Notes under the pieces: generated by a model | Databases searched by the model: none | Told to the model about the DNA's origin: nothing | Seen by the model: the letters and a program-made list of their open reading frames with translations, nothing else | NCBI RefSeq assembly: GCF_002001165.1 | Contig: NZ_MUNQ01000006.1 | Location: 186,001 to 250,000 of the forward strand | Reading direction: 5' to 3' | Length of the DNA stretch: 64,000 nt | DNA from: Rhodanobacter sp. C05 | GTDB taxonomy: Bacteria > Pseudomonadota > Gammaproteobacteria > Xanthomonadales > Rhodanobacteraceae | In this document: in pieces, positions 50,338-58,904 of the stretch | Layout: every line of letters starts with the position of its first letter | How positions within the stretch are numbered: position 1 is the first letter of the stretch | Program-made: the position numbers and the translations under genes

Positions 50338-50877
50338 ATGAGTCTTGCCGATCTGAAAAGCCAGTTGCCCGACTATGCCAAGGACCTGCGCCTCAACCTC
50401 GAGTCCGTATTGACCGAGGGTGGTGCGCCCGGCCTTACCCAGAAACAGATTGCGGTGATCGCGCTCGCCTCGGCAATCGCCTCGCGCTACAAGCCGCTGA
50501 CCGCGGCGATCAACGCGGAAGCTGCGCAGCACGCCAGCGGCGAGGAATTGAATGGTGCCCGCGTCGCCGCCGCAGTCATGGGCATGAACAACATCTACTA
50601 CCGCTTCGTGCACCTGGTCGGCGACGCCGAGTACGGCACGTTGCGCGCCGGCCTGCGCATGAACGCGATGGCCAATCCAGGCGGCGACAAGATCGACTTC
50701 GAACTCGCTTCGCTCGCCGTGTCGGCCGTGAATGGTTGCGGCATGTGCCTGGAGTCGCATGAGAAGACCTTGCGCAAGCATGGGCTGTCGGCGCAGCCGA
50801 TCCAGAGCGCGGTGCGCATTGCCGCGGTGATCCATGCGGTCGCGGTCGCGCTGGAACAGGCCGACGTGGCTGGCTGA
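50338..50877 (+). CDS. ahpD: AhpD-type alkylhydroperoxidase
   Basis: A 179-residue AhpD-family protein that reduces AhpC and has peroxidase activity. The proton-relay set is visible: E122, C134, C137 (CGMC) and H141 in NGCGMCLESH, each offset by four from M. tuberculosis AhpD (E118, C130, C133, H137). Its partner AhpC is directly upstream. Dihydrolipoamide-linked reduction is how the mycobacterial pair works; whether it applies here is inference. A terminator follows at 51043. Confidence 0.9.
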   Translation: MSLADLKSQLPDYAKDLRLNLESVLTEGGAPGLTQKQIAVIALASAIASRYKPLTAAINAEAAQHASGEELNGARVAAAVMGMNNIYYRFVHLVGDAEYGTLRAGLRMNAMANPGGDKIDFELASLAVSAVNGCGMCLESHEKTLRKHGLSAQPIQSAVRIAAVIHAVAVALEQADVAG

Positions 50878-50917
50878 GCCGAGCCGTTCGGGAACTTCGA
50901 GTAACCGCCTTTTTGCG

Positions 50918-50995
50918 CGTCATTCCCGCGAAAGCGGGAATCCATTTTGATTTTGCGGAACAGCAACTTGGATTCCCGCTTTCGCGGGAATGACG
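50918..50995. repeat. REP doublet in inverted orientation (REPIN-like)
   Basis: Two 27-base arms (50918-50944 and 50969-50995) are perfect inverted copies, each containing the REP palindrome ATTCCCGC-GAAA-GCGGGAAT. A 24-base spacer separates them. The same palindrome occurs singly at 4681-4708. The structure can fold either as one long stem or as two small hairpins. Confidence 0.88.
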
Positions 50996-51042
50996 TCACG
51001 TGGGGTTTTTTCGAGGTTCCCGTTAATCGAATAGGAAAGACC

Positions 51043-51071
51043 AACCCCGATCAGCGATGGTCGGGGTTTTT
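51043..51071 (+). terminator. Rho-independent terminator after ahpD
   Basis: Stem AACCCCGATC / GGTCGGGGTT (10 bp including one G-T pair) with a 6-base loop, followed by a T-run. It lies beyond the REP doublet and 119 bases before the next gene. Confidence 0.85.
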
Positions 51072-51189
51072 GTATCAAACGCATGGACGTGGACTGCTCG
51101 GGGGTCAAGGCCCATGTCTTTTGGCACTGGGTCGCAAGTCATGCCTCACCCTAGCGTGGACGTTTGTTTTCGTCCCAGGGAAATCCGCC

Positions 51190-53871
51190 ATGCGCCGTCT
51201 CGCCAGCCCCCTTTTGCTCACTGCACTTGCCGCTTGCTGTGGAGCAGCGTTCGCTGCTACCGCCGATCAGGCGCCGCAAGGCCGCTTGCCGCGCTGGGCG
51301 GTACCGCAGTCGTATCAGCTGTCGTTCAAGGTCGATCCGGCGAAGGAGGATTTCTCCGGCACCACCACGATCAAGGTCAAGCTGACCCAGGCTTCCGATC
51401 ACCTGTGGCTGGACGGCAACGAGCTGAAAGTGTCGAAGGTGGAAATCACCGATGCCGCCGGCAAGGTGCATGCCGGCAAGTATGTTGAAGCAGATCCGAA
51501 GGCTGGCGTGGTGCGGGTGGATTTCGGCAGCACGCTGAAGCCGCAGGAGCTGACCTTGAGTTTCGACTACAGCGCGCCGCTCAACGCGCAGCTGCAGGGT
51601 CTGTACAAGGTCAGCGCGAAAGGTCAGCCGTATGCGATGACGCAGATGGAGCCGATCAGCGCACGCTTCGCCTTCCCGAGCTTCGACGAGCCCGGTTTCA
51701 AGACGCCGTTCGATATCAGCCTGACGATTCCGGATACCGACACCGCGGTGGCGAATACCCAGCAGGTGAAAGAAGCGCCGGCCGGCGACGGCTGGAAGAC
51801 GCTGACGTTTGCACAGACGCTGCCGCTGCCGACCTATCTGGTCGCGTTCGGCGTGGGACCGTGGGATATCGCCAAGGGCCCCGACATTTCGCCCAATGCC
51901 TATCGCACCACACCGCTGCCGTTGCGCGGTATCGCATCCGCAGGCGAGGCGCATCGCATGTCGCATGTGCTCGGCGAGACGCCGAGCATCATCCACGCGC
52001 TGGAGAACTACTACGGCTTCGGCTATCCGTGGGACAAGCTCGACGTGCTCGCCGCGCCGGACTTTTCCGCAGGCGCGATGGAGAACGCCGGCCTGGTCAC
52101 CTTCCGCGACTGGCTGCTGCTGCTCGACAAGGATTCGCCGGCGCGCAATGTGCAGGGTTCGTTCAACGTCACCGCGCACGAGCTGGCGCATCAGTGGACC
52201 GGCGACACGGTGACGCTGGAATGGTGGAACGACATCTGGCTCAACGAGGCGTTCGCCACCTGGATGCAGCAGAAGGTGACGATGCAGGTACATCCGGAAT
52301 ACCGCGCCGATCTCGATCGCGTGCGCGGCGTGCAGGGCGCGATGAGCAGCGACAGCCTGGTCAGCGCACGCATGATCCGTCAGCCGATCACCGGCAATGG
52401 CGACATCGAGACCGCGTTCGACGGCATCACCTACCAGAAGGGTGCCGGCGTGATCGCCATGTTCGAGAACTATGTCGGCGAGAAGACCTTCCAGAAGGGC
52501 ATGCAGGCGTATATCCAGCAGCACAAGTTCGGCAACGCCGTGGCCAGTGATCTGGTCGGCGCGATCGCTAAGGCTGCGGGCAAGGGCGATGCGTTCAAGC
52601 ATGCGTTCAACAGCTTCCTCGACCAGTCCGGCGTGCCCTACGTGCAGACCAAGCTGGAGCAGAAGGACGGCAAGACCGTGCTGCGTCTGAGCCAGAGCCG
52701 CTACCTGCCGATCGGCAGCACGGGCGATGCAAAGCGCATCTGGGGCGTACCGGTATGTGTGCGCTACGGCACCGCTGATGGCAGCAAGGTCAGCTGCGAC
52801 ATGCTCGACCAGGTCACCGGCTCGATGGTGCTGGCCGGCGCCAGCAATCCGACCTGGATCATGCCGAACGCGAATGCCAGCGGTTATTACCGTTTCAGCC
52901 TGGGCAAGGTCGAACTGACCGGTCTGATCAAGCAGGTCGGCAAGCTCAGCGATGCCGAGCAGCTTGCTTATGCCGACGCGGTCAACGCCAGTTTCCGTCA
53001 TGGCGATCTGGATGCAGGCGACGTGCTGGCCGCATTGCAGCCGCTGACGATGTCGAAGATCCGCGAGGTGAGCACGGCTCCGCTGAGTCAGGTCGAATGG
53101 ATCTATCACGACGAAGCCACGACCGATGCCCAGCGCGCTCATTTGGCCGCATGGGTGAAGGACGCCTATCTGCCGCGACTGGAACAGCTTGGCTACCAGC
53201 GCAAGGCGGGCGAATCCGAGGGCGATGCCTTGTTGCGCAGCACGCTCGCGAGCAGCCTGGCGTTCGACTTCAAGCTGCCGGAAGTACGCGCAGCCCTGCT
53301 CAAGCAGGGTGAGGCCGCACTCAAGCCCAAGCCGGATGGCCGTCTGGATCTGGGTGCAGCCGATCCCGACCTGCTCGGCGATGCGCTGGGCGTGGCCGCC
53401 CAGGAGCAAGGCAAGCCGGCCGTCGATGCGTTGATTGGCGAGCTGCCAAAGACCAGCGACGCGGCGCTCCGCAACAGCATCCTCGGTGGCCTGTCCAGCG
53501 TGGAAGATCCGGCCCTGACCGCCACGGTACGCAACTTCGCGTTGGACAAGCAGGTCAAGGTGGGCGAAATGGCCATGCTGCTGATGGGCGATCGCGATAC
53601 CGAGGCCGGTCGCGATGCGATGTCGCAGTGGTTCACCGCGCACTACCCGCAAGTGCTGACGCGCACCGGCAGCTTTGCCGGCGGATACCTGCCACGACTG
53701 GCGGCAGGCGGTGGCTGCTCACAGCCGGAACACGATCGCCTGCAGGCATTCTTCAAGTCGCGCATGCAGGACGCCGACGGTATCGGCCGCGGCCTGGCGC
53801 AGACCAGCGAATCGATCCAGCTGTGCAGCGCGCTGAAGGCGAAGCAGGACCCGGCGGCGATCATGCGCTGA
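51190..53871 (+). CDS. Exported M1-family zinc aminopeptidase
   Basis: An 893-residue metallo-aminopeptidase of the puromycin-sensitive/aminopeptidase N type. A signal peptide (MRRLASPLLLTALAACCGAAFA) sends it to the periplasm. The substrate motif GAMENAGLVTF precedes the zinc motif HELAH (330-334) and the glutamate ligand in WLNEAFATW (near E353). The C-terminal ERAP1-like helical domain covers about 530-893. The cysteine pair in the signal leaves a lipoprotein possible, but no good lipobox is seen. It likely degrades peptides for uptake. The start at 51190 is followed directly by a signal peptide; the open frame before it includes the terminator and REP doublet. Confidence 0.92.
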   Translation: MRRLASPLLLTALAACCGAAFAATADQAPQGRLPRWAVPQSYQLSFKVDPAKEDFSGTTTIKVKLTQASDHLWLDGNELKVSKVEITDAAGKVHAGKYVEADPKAGVVRVDFGSTLKPQELTLSFDYSAPLNAQLQGLYKVSAKGQPYAMTQMEPISARFAFPSFDEPGFKTPFDISLTIPDTDTAVANTQQVKEAPAGDGWKTLTFAQTLPLPTYLVAFGVGPWDIAKGPDISPNAYRTTPLPLRGIASAGEAHRMSHVLGETPSIIHALENYYGFGYPWDKLDVLAAPDFSAGAMENAGLVTFRDWLLLLDKDSPARNVQGSFNVTAHELAHQWTGDTVTLEWWNDIWLNEAFATWMQQKVTMQVHPEYRADLDRVRGVQGAMSSDSLVSARMIRQPITGNGDIETAFDGITYQKGAGVIAMFENYVGEKTFQKGMQAYIQQHKFGNAVASDLVGAIAKAAGKGDAFKHAFNSFLDQSGVPYVQTKLEQKDGKTVLRLSQSRYLPIGSTGDAKRIWGVPVCVRYGTADGSKVSCDMLDQVTGSMVLAGASNPTWIMPNANASGYYRFSLGKVELTGLIKQVGKLSDAEQLAYADAVNASFRHGDLDAGDVLAALQPLTMSKIREVSTAPLSQVEWIYHDEATTDAQRAHLAAWVKDAYLPRLEQLGYQRKAGESEGDALLRSTLASSLAFDFKLPEVRAALLKQGEAALKPKPDGRLDLGAADPDLLGDALGVAAQEQGKPAVDALIGELPKTSDAALRNSILGGLSSVEDPALTATVRNFALDKQVKVGEMAMLLMGDRDTEAGRDAMSQWFTAHYPQVLTRTGSFAGGYLPRLAAGGGCSQPEHDRLQAFFKSRMQDADGIGRGLAQTSESIQLCSALKAKQDPAAIMR

Positions 53872-53893
53872 GGGTGGGGCAGGCTTCATGCAT

Positions 53894-53915
53894 GCCGGCA
53901 CGACAAGGTGCCGGC
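53894..53915. terminator. Hairpin after the M1 aminopeptidase gene
   Basis: 8-bp perfect arms GCCGGCAC / GTGCCGGC with a 6-base loop, 22 bases after the stop. There is no clear T-run. The rest of the 253-base gap up to 54125 shows no gene. Confidence 0.5.
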
Positions 53916-54124
53916 TGCTTCGGCACTCATTGGCGCGCGTGCCTGGGCTGAGTGTTGCGAAGCTTTCGGCGCGGTGCCGGAAGCGCTTCGCACAAATTCT
54001 GCCCTATAGGTCATAGAATCCAAATCTGATTGAAATCTTCAGCTGCAGCACATCGCTTGTACGCCGAGACGGACATCGTGTTTCACACAATCTGTTTCAC
54101 CGGCATCGAATACAGGGGGGCCTG

Positions 54125-55087
54125 ATGATCGAGCTGGAAATCCAGGCACTCTCGGAAAGTCGGGAGGGCCTGCTCATTGAAGTTGGCGGATTCGTCATCG
54201 CCAACGGATTCACCTTGCAACGGCAACGTCTGGTGCAGGATCCGCACGGTATCCTGATGACGATGGTCGTGCGCGGGCCTTGGCTCAAGAAGCGCGCGCT
54301 CGTGTCGGCGTTGAACGCGTATGACCGCTTTCTCAGTTTGAAAGTCGAGCCGTATGTCGAGGGCGAGGCGAAGCCGCATTTTGCGGCATCGCGCAAGCTG
54401 TCGTCGTATATGGCTCCGCCCGCTCCAGCGATGGAACCAGCGCCGGCTGCTGCACCAGTGACACCGAAGGTGGTCGATCAGCCCGAGCTGGCCGTGGCGT
54501 CTGCGATCGTGGATGCGCCTGAAACGCAGCAAGCGTCGGCGGAGCCCGAGCCGGAGTTCGAGTTCATCCTGCCCAACCCGCCGCGACCGGCTGCGGCATC
54601 CGCACCTGTGGTGGCGGTACCGTTCGTCGAGTTGATCCAGCAAGGGCCGGACGAACCGGCCGTCGACAAGCTGCTGCGCGGACTGGAGTACGACTATCCG
54701 CGGATTGTGCCGCAGTTGCTGGCGATGGATCGTGTGGTTGCCGAGGCGGCGCGCGAGTCGTCGCTTGCGCTGGCTGGGCGGCGCATTGGAGGCTGGGTTT
54801 TCGAGCGCGAGTACGCGCTGGATGGCGGGCTCGATTTGCGCGAGGCGATCGAGCGCATTGGTGTTCCGGCGCTGCGCGCGCTGGCCGAAGTCGATCAGCA
54901 GGGCGCCCAGTTGCACATCCAGGACAGTGCGCTTTGCGCCGAGCATGGCCACTCCGGGTGCAGTTTCTTCAGTGGTTTTCTGGAGGGGCTGCTGGGGGCT
55001 GCCATTGCGCCGGGCAGCTTGTCGATTTTTCCGGTTTGTTGTCGTAGTTATGGTGCGGATGAGTGTGTGTTGGCGATTTCGGATTAA
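54125..55087 (+). CDS. Hypothetical protein with C-terminal V4R-like domain
   Basis: A 320-residue cytoplasmic protein in three parts. Residues 1-75 (MIELEIQALSESREGLLIEVG, GILMTMVVRGPW) look like a small ACT-like alpha/beta domain. Residues about 98-165 are Pro/Ala/Glu-rich linker. Residues about 170-320 end in CSFFSGFLEGLLGAAIAPGSLSIFPVCCRSYGADECVLAIS, which resembles the V4R (4-vinyl reductase) domain with its conserved cysteines and glycines. V4R domains bind small ligands and often sit beside regulators; no such neighbour is present. I do not recognise the whole protein. GGGGGG precedes the ATG. Confidence 0.6.
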   Translation: MIELEIQALSESREGLLIEVGGFVIANGFTLQRQRLVQDPHGILMTMVVRGPWLKKRALVSALNAYDRFLSLKVEPYVEGEAKPHFAASRKLSSYMAPPAPAMEPAPAAAPVTPKVVDQPELAVASAIVDAPETQQASAEPEPEFEFILPNPPRPAAASAPVVAVPFVELIQQGPDEPAVDKLLRGLEYDYPRIVPQLLAMDRVVAEAARESSLALAGRRIGGWVFEREYALDGGLDLREAIERIGVPALRALAEVDQQGAQLHIQDSALCAEHGHSGCSFFSGFLEGLLGAAIAPGSLSIFPVCCRSYGADECVLAISD

Positions 55088-55122
55088 GTGGGTTTGGCGG
55101 GTTCGGCCGCTGCCATTTTTTT

Positions 55123-55749
55123 GAAGCAAGAGCTTTCGTCCTCCTGCGGAGGGCGAGTCACTTTCTCTCGCTTGCCCGAGAGAAAGTAACCAAAGAGAGG
55201 GGCACCCCGCTTACGCGCCTTGCGGGCATCCATGCCCGCAAGGTCCGCGGTCGGGCTACGGGGTTTGTCGACAGCACATCCTGTGCTGACGCCAAACTGG
55301 CCGGCATCCATGCCGGCCACCCTGCGGGCTTTCCTACACCCGCCCGCCGCTTCAGAGGGGCCCCGGGTAGAGCGACGCGCATCCTGCGCGTACTTTTCAG
55401 AAGAGCCAGATCAAAAACAGAGCTACCGCAGAGCAATGCTTTGCTGTTGCTTTTGCTCATTCGGATCTTCACCGAGTCCGGGCCATGATGGCCCGCTGCT
55501 CTACCGGGGCCCCTGTGCGGCGGTGAGGCGAGCCCGACAGGCCGCGTAGCGGGCATCGGCATGGACGCCGATGCCTTTTCGCCAGGACAGGAGTCCTGTC
55601 GAAAAGCCCGGCCCCGGCTCACGAACTTGCCGGGCATGGATGCCCGGCAAGCGCCAAGCGGGGTGGCCTTTCTCTTTGGTTAGCTTTCTCTTTGGCCACG
55701 CAAAGAGAAAGTAACTCGGGCGCGAAGGCGCACGAAAAGCCTTTGCTTC
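55123..55749. repeat. 627-base non-coding element with long imperfect terminal inverted repeats
   Basis: The ends match in inverted orientation over roughly 130-140 bases, from GAAGCAA at 55123 to TTGCTTC at 55743. Both ends contain an AGAGAAAGTAAC-type stem and then a cytosine-rich stretch (CACCCCGCTT). Inside are repeated palindromes built on GGCATCCATGCC: 55219-55242, 55298-55319 and 55626-55651, and GACAGGAGTCCTGTC at 55586-55600. No transposase is encoded; the open frames (such as 55158-55637 minus) are composed of the palindromes. I recall similar sequence scattered in Xanthomonadales genomes. Confidence 0.75.
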
Positions 55750-55785
55750 AACGTCGATCGCGAATAAGCCAGAGCGATATCTGGG

Positions 55786-55816
55786 AACGTCTGCTTTGGG
55801 CCGGAAGCGGACATTA
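55786..55816. repeat. 31-base repeat, copy 1
   Basis: 27 of 31 bases match 56171-56201 in the same orientation. It holds a stem GTCTGCTT / AAGCGGAC around TGGGCCGG. The stop codon of the gene at 55814-56116 lies inside it. Confidence 0.7.
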
Positions 55817-56116
55817 GCCAGCAAACTGCGAATATGCGGCCATAACCCCTTTCACAAACGCCCCAATGGCAAGTAATCCGGTCGCCGGGACACCTAGCAA
55901 CATGCGTGCGACCCGTGAAGGTGCATCCCGTAGGCTTTGGTTTTCACCGGGGACGTCCATTCCAAGCAGATAGGCGAACGAAAGCGCCATTGCTGACAGG
56001 AGTGTCCCGAGAGCAAACCACTTCAACGGCTCTTTGAAATCGACAAAAGGCACGTTTCCGAGGCTGTAGATGAGAACGCCGGCGACCGCTGCTCCATTCA
56101 ACAGCCTGCTAACCAA
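55814..56116 (-). CDS. Hypothetical 100-residue membrane protein
   Basis: Two or three hydrophobic segments (GAAVAGVLIYSLGNVPF, WFALGTLLSAMALSFAYLLGM, GVPATGLLAIGAFVKGVMAAY). There is no ATG: the frame opens after a TAG and the first usable start is TTG at 56116 with a weak Shine-Dalgarno, so the real N-terminus or integrity of the gene is doubtful. It is bracketed by two direct copies of a 31-base repeat. No family recognised. Confidence 0.45.
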   Translation of the reverse strand: MVSRLLNGAAVAGVLIYSLGNVPFVDFKEPLKWFALGTLLSAMALSFAYLLGMDVPGENQSLRDAPSRVARMLLGVPATGLLAIGAFVKGVMAAYSQFAG

Positions 56117-56170
56117 AGTGCTTTCGCTGTACGAGTCATTTCTGTCCCTGACTGCCGATGACTAATCTGA

Positions 56171-56201
56171 AACGTCTGCTTTGGGTCGATAGCGAACATT
56201 A
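56171..56201. repeat. 31-base repeat, copy 2
   Basis: Direct copy of 55786-55816 with four mismatches, located between the small membrane gene and the end of the MDR reductase gene. The stem is weaker here because of changes in the right arm. Confidence 0.7.
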
Positions 56202-56216
56202 CAGAACAATCGCACC

Positions 56217-57230
56217 TTACGCCTGCGGGTCCACCCGCAACACCAACTTCCCCCGATGACTCCCATCAAACAATCGATTAAGAACCTCAGGCGCATTCTC
56301 CAACCCATCCGCCACCGTCTCCTCCGCCTTCAACTTCCCCTCGCGAATCCACCTACTCAACACCTGCACTGCCTCGCGCGTCTTCGTGTAATCAAGAATC
56401 AGAAATCCCCGCATGCTGAGCCGCTTCATTACGAACACACCGTAGTCGTCGCTGGGGCGCTCACTGCTGTTGTAGCCGGAGATCAGGCCGCACATCGCGA
56501 TGCGACCGCCGATGACCATGCGTGAGAGCACCGCGCGCATCACTTCACCGCCGACGTTTTCAAAGTTGACGTGGACGCCGTCGGGGGTGGCGGCCTTGAG
56601 TTGCTGTTTGAAGTCTTCGGCCTTGTAGTCGACGGCGGCGTCGAAGCCGAGTTCGTCGGTGAGGTAACGGCACTTGTCGGCGCCGCCGGCGATGCCGACT
56701 ACACGGGCGCCGTGGATCTTGCCGATCTGGCCGGCGATGGAGCCGACCGAGCCGGCGGCGGCGGAGACCACCAGGGTTTCGCCGGACTGCACCGGGGCGA
56801 TATCGGTGAGGCCGTAGTAGGCGGTGACGCCGCTCATGCCGCAGGCGCCGAGCAGGGTGGGTAGCGGAATGCCGGGATCGGCGGGCAGGCGCACGTAGCC
56901 CTTGGCGCTGTCGTGCAATACCAGGTAGTCCTGCCAGCCGGTGATGCCCTGCACCAGGTCGCCTTCCTTGTATTGCGCCGAGCGCGACTGCACCACGCGG
57001 CCCAGGCCGAGCGCGCGCATCACTTCGCCGATCGCCACCGGCGGCAGGTATTGCGGGATGTCGCGCATCCACACGCGGTTGGTCGGATCCATCGACAGGT
57101 ACAGCACGCGCAGCAGCACCTCGCCATCCTTCAGTTCGGGCACGGCTTGTTCGACCAGGTCGAAGTTCTCGCGCTTGACCAGGCCTTCGGGGCGGGTCTT
57201 CAGGCGCAACTGACGATTGACGTAGGACAT
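56217..57230 (-). CDS. MDR-family NADP-dependent oxidoreductase
   Basis: A 337-residue zinc-independent medium-chain reductase of the leukotriene B4 dehydrogenase/curcumin-reductase group (E. coli CurA type), reducing double bonds of alpha,beta-unsaturated carbonyls. The start MSYVNRQLRLKTRPEGLV and DPTNRVWMRD are family marks. The cofactor site is SAAAGSVGSIAGQIGK. CGLISGYN and the tail GKLVLRV follow. It is the last gene of the six-gene operon; the gap to the SDR upstream is 41 bases. Confidence 0.92.
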   Translation of the reverse strand: MSYVNRQLRLKTRPEGLVKRENFDLVEQAVPELKDGEVLLRVLYLSMDPTNRVWMRDIPQYLPPVAIGEVMRALGLGRVVQSRSAQYKEGDLVQGITGWQDYLVLHDSAKGYVRLPADPGIPLPTLLGACGMSGVTAYYGLTDIAPVQSGETLVVSAAAGSVGSIAGQIGKIHGARVVGIAGGADKCRYLTDELGFDAAVDYKAEDFKQQLKAATPDGVHVNFENVGGEVMRAVLSRMVIGGRIAMCGLISGYNSSERPSDDYGVFVMKRLSMRGFLILDYTKTREAVQVLSRWIREGKLKAEETVADGLENAPEVLNRLFDGSHRGKLVLRVDPQA

Positions 57231-57271
57231 GGGGTTCACCGTGATGCGGGAAGGGGAGTGGGTGGGTTCGA

Positions 57272-58060
57272 CTATACGGCGCAGGCGCCGCCGTCGATCA
57301 CCATTTCGGCGGCGGTGACGTAACGGCTTTCGTCGGAGGCGAGATACAACACGGCATAGGCGACGTCGTCCGGTTCGCCGAGGCGATGCATGGGAATGCC
57401 GTGGGTGAGCTTGCGGGTGGCTTCCTCCTCGCCCAGCGCGTCGAAGAACGGCGCCACGATGCCGGTGCGGATGAAGGCCGGGTGGATCGAGTTGCAGCGC
57501 ACGTCGATCTTCTGCCGTGTGCAGTCGATCGCGACCGATTTGGTCAGCATCGCCACCGCGGCCTTGGAGGTGTTGTAGGCGGTGTAATCGGGGCCGACCT
57601 TGAACGCGGCCAGCGAGGAGATGTTGACGATCGACGCGGGCTGATGCGCGCGCAGATGCGGCAGCGCATGCTTGCAGCCGAGCATGATGCTTTCCACGTT
57701 GACGCTCATCACGCGGCGCCACTCCCTCAGCTCGATCTGTTCTACCGTGCCGAGCGAGCCGATGCCGGCATTGTTGACGAGAACAGAGAGGCCGCCCATG
57801 GCGTCGTTCGCTTCGGCCAGCAGTGCATGCCAGCGCTCCTCGTCGCGCACGTCCTGCGCGGCGGACCAGGCAACCTGCCGACCACGTTCGTGGTTGATCT
57901 CTTCTGCCACTGCGCGCACGCCGGCTTCGTCGATATCGGTCAGAAAGACATTCGCGCCGTGTCGCGCAAGCATGCGTGCGATTGCGGCGCCGAGACCGCC
58001 GGCGGCGCCGGTGACGAAGGCGTGCTTGCCGGCGACGCGTTGTGCGGAAGGTTCGGTCAT
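57272..58060 (-). CDS. Short-chain dehydrogenase/reductase 1
   Basis: A classical SDR of 262 residues. The cofactor motif is TGAAGGLGAAI, with D in LTDIDEAG suggesting NAD preference. NNAGIG and the active-site YNTSK (Y in DYTAYNTSKAA), with the serine in NISSL, are intact. The C-terminus is VIDGGACAV. The substrate is unknown; the operon suggests a hydroxyacyl or oxoacyl compound. 42 bases separate it from SDR 2. Confidence 0.92.
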   Translation of the reverse strand: MTEPSAQRVAGKHAFVTGAAGGLGAAIARMLARHGANVFLTDIDEAGVRAVAEEINHERGRQVAWSAAQDVRDEERWHALLAEANDAMGGLSVLVNNAGIGSLGTVEQIELREWRRVMSVNVESIMLGCKHALPHLRAHQPASIVNISSLAAFKVGPDYTAYNTSKAAVAMLTKSVAIDCTRQKIDVRCNSIHPAFIRTGIVAPFFDALGEEEATRKLTHGIPMHRLGEPDDVAYAVLYLASDESRYVTAAEMVIDGGACAV

Positions 58061-58102
58061 GGCGTGTTCCTGCCGGTGTTGATGAGGATGGAGTTGATCG
58101 GA

Positions 58103-58873
58103 TCAGACACAGAGGTAGCCGCCATCGACGTTCAGCACCGCGCCGGTGGTGTACGACGACGCGTCGGAGGCGAGATAGAGCACCGCGCCGGCCATTTCCG
58201 ATGGCTGTGCCACGCGGCGCATCGGCACATGCGCCAGTGCCTGTTTGAGGATCGCCGGCGTATTCACCAGCACCGAGGCGAACTTGGTGTCGGTCAGTCC
58301 CGGCAGCAGCGCGTTGCAACGCACGCCGATCGCGGCGCATTCCACTGCAAATGCCTTGGTCATCGAGATCACCGCGGCCTTGGTAATCGAGTAGATGCCC
58401 TGCTGGAAGCCCGGCACCACGCCGTTGACCGAGGCCACGTTGACGATCGCGCCGCCGCCGTTGGCTGCCATCAGCTTCGCGCCATGGGTGGACATGTAGA
58501 AATAGCCGCGGATGTTGACGTCGACGGTCTTCTGGAAAATGCCCGGATCGGTATCCAGGATGCTGCCGAAGTAGGGATTGGTGGCCGCGTTGTTGACCAG
58601 GATGTCGAGCCGGCCGTGGTGTTGCGTCACGTGCGCGAACAGCGTCTCGATCTGCGCCAGCTCGCCGATATGACATGCAAACGCTTCGGCCGAACCACCC
58701 GCCGCGACGATCTCGTCGACCACCAGCTGGCAATCGGCCTCACGTCGGCTGGAGACGATCGTGTGCGCACCGTGTGCAGCCAGCAGCTTGGCGATTTCGG
58801 CGCCGATGCCGCGACTGGCGCCGGTGACGATGGCGATCTTGCCCTTGAGATCGAAGTTCGGAGTGGTGCTCAT
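58103..58873 (-). CDS. Short-chain dehydrogenase/reductase 2
   Basis: A classical SDR of 256 residues. Cofactor motif TGASRGIGAEI followed by SSRR, which suggests NADP preference. NNAATN, NVASVNG (catalytic serine region) and YSITK (Y and K) are intact. It ends NVDGGYLCV. It resembles the DHRS4/FabG-like group. The substrate is unknown. 31 bases separate it from the histidine-phosphatase gene upstream. Confidence 0.92.
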   Translation of the reverse strand: MSTTPNFDLKGKIAIVTGASRGIGAEIAKLLAAHGAHTIVSSRREADCQLVVDEIVAAGGSAEAFACHIGELAQIETLFAHVTQHHGRLDILVNNAATNPYFGSILDTDPGIFQKTVDVNIRGYFYMSTHGAKLMAANGGGAIVNVASVNGVVPGFQQGIYSITKAAVISMTKAFAVECAAIGVRCNALLPGLTDTKFASVLVNTPAILKQALAHVPMRRVAQPSEMAGAVLYLASDASSYTTGAVLNVDGGYLCV

Positions 58874-58904
58874 GGCGAGGTCTCTTGGCGAAAGTGGGAG
58901 GGAG

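Noticed and set aside
51151..53652. An 833-codon minus-strand gene
   Set aside because: It is fully antisense to the M1 aminopeptidase, whose GAMEN and HELAH motifs are certain. It has no Shine-Dalgarno and no family-like motif.
55158..55637. A 159-residue protein on the minus strand
   Set aside because: The frame is made of the palindromes and inverted repeats of the 55.1-55.75 kb element, and the translation is Pro/Arg/Ala-rich with no domain.
55123..55749. Insertion sequence with transposase
   Set aside because: Long inverted ends are present, but no reading frame resembles a transposase and no target duplication could be identified by eye.
56217..58733. A single 838-residue protein on the minus strand
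   Set aside because: It is an accidental in-frame run: its first part is an out-of-frame reading of the two SDR genes, and only its end is the MDR reductase, which has its own ATG at 57230.
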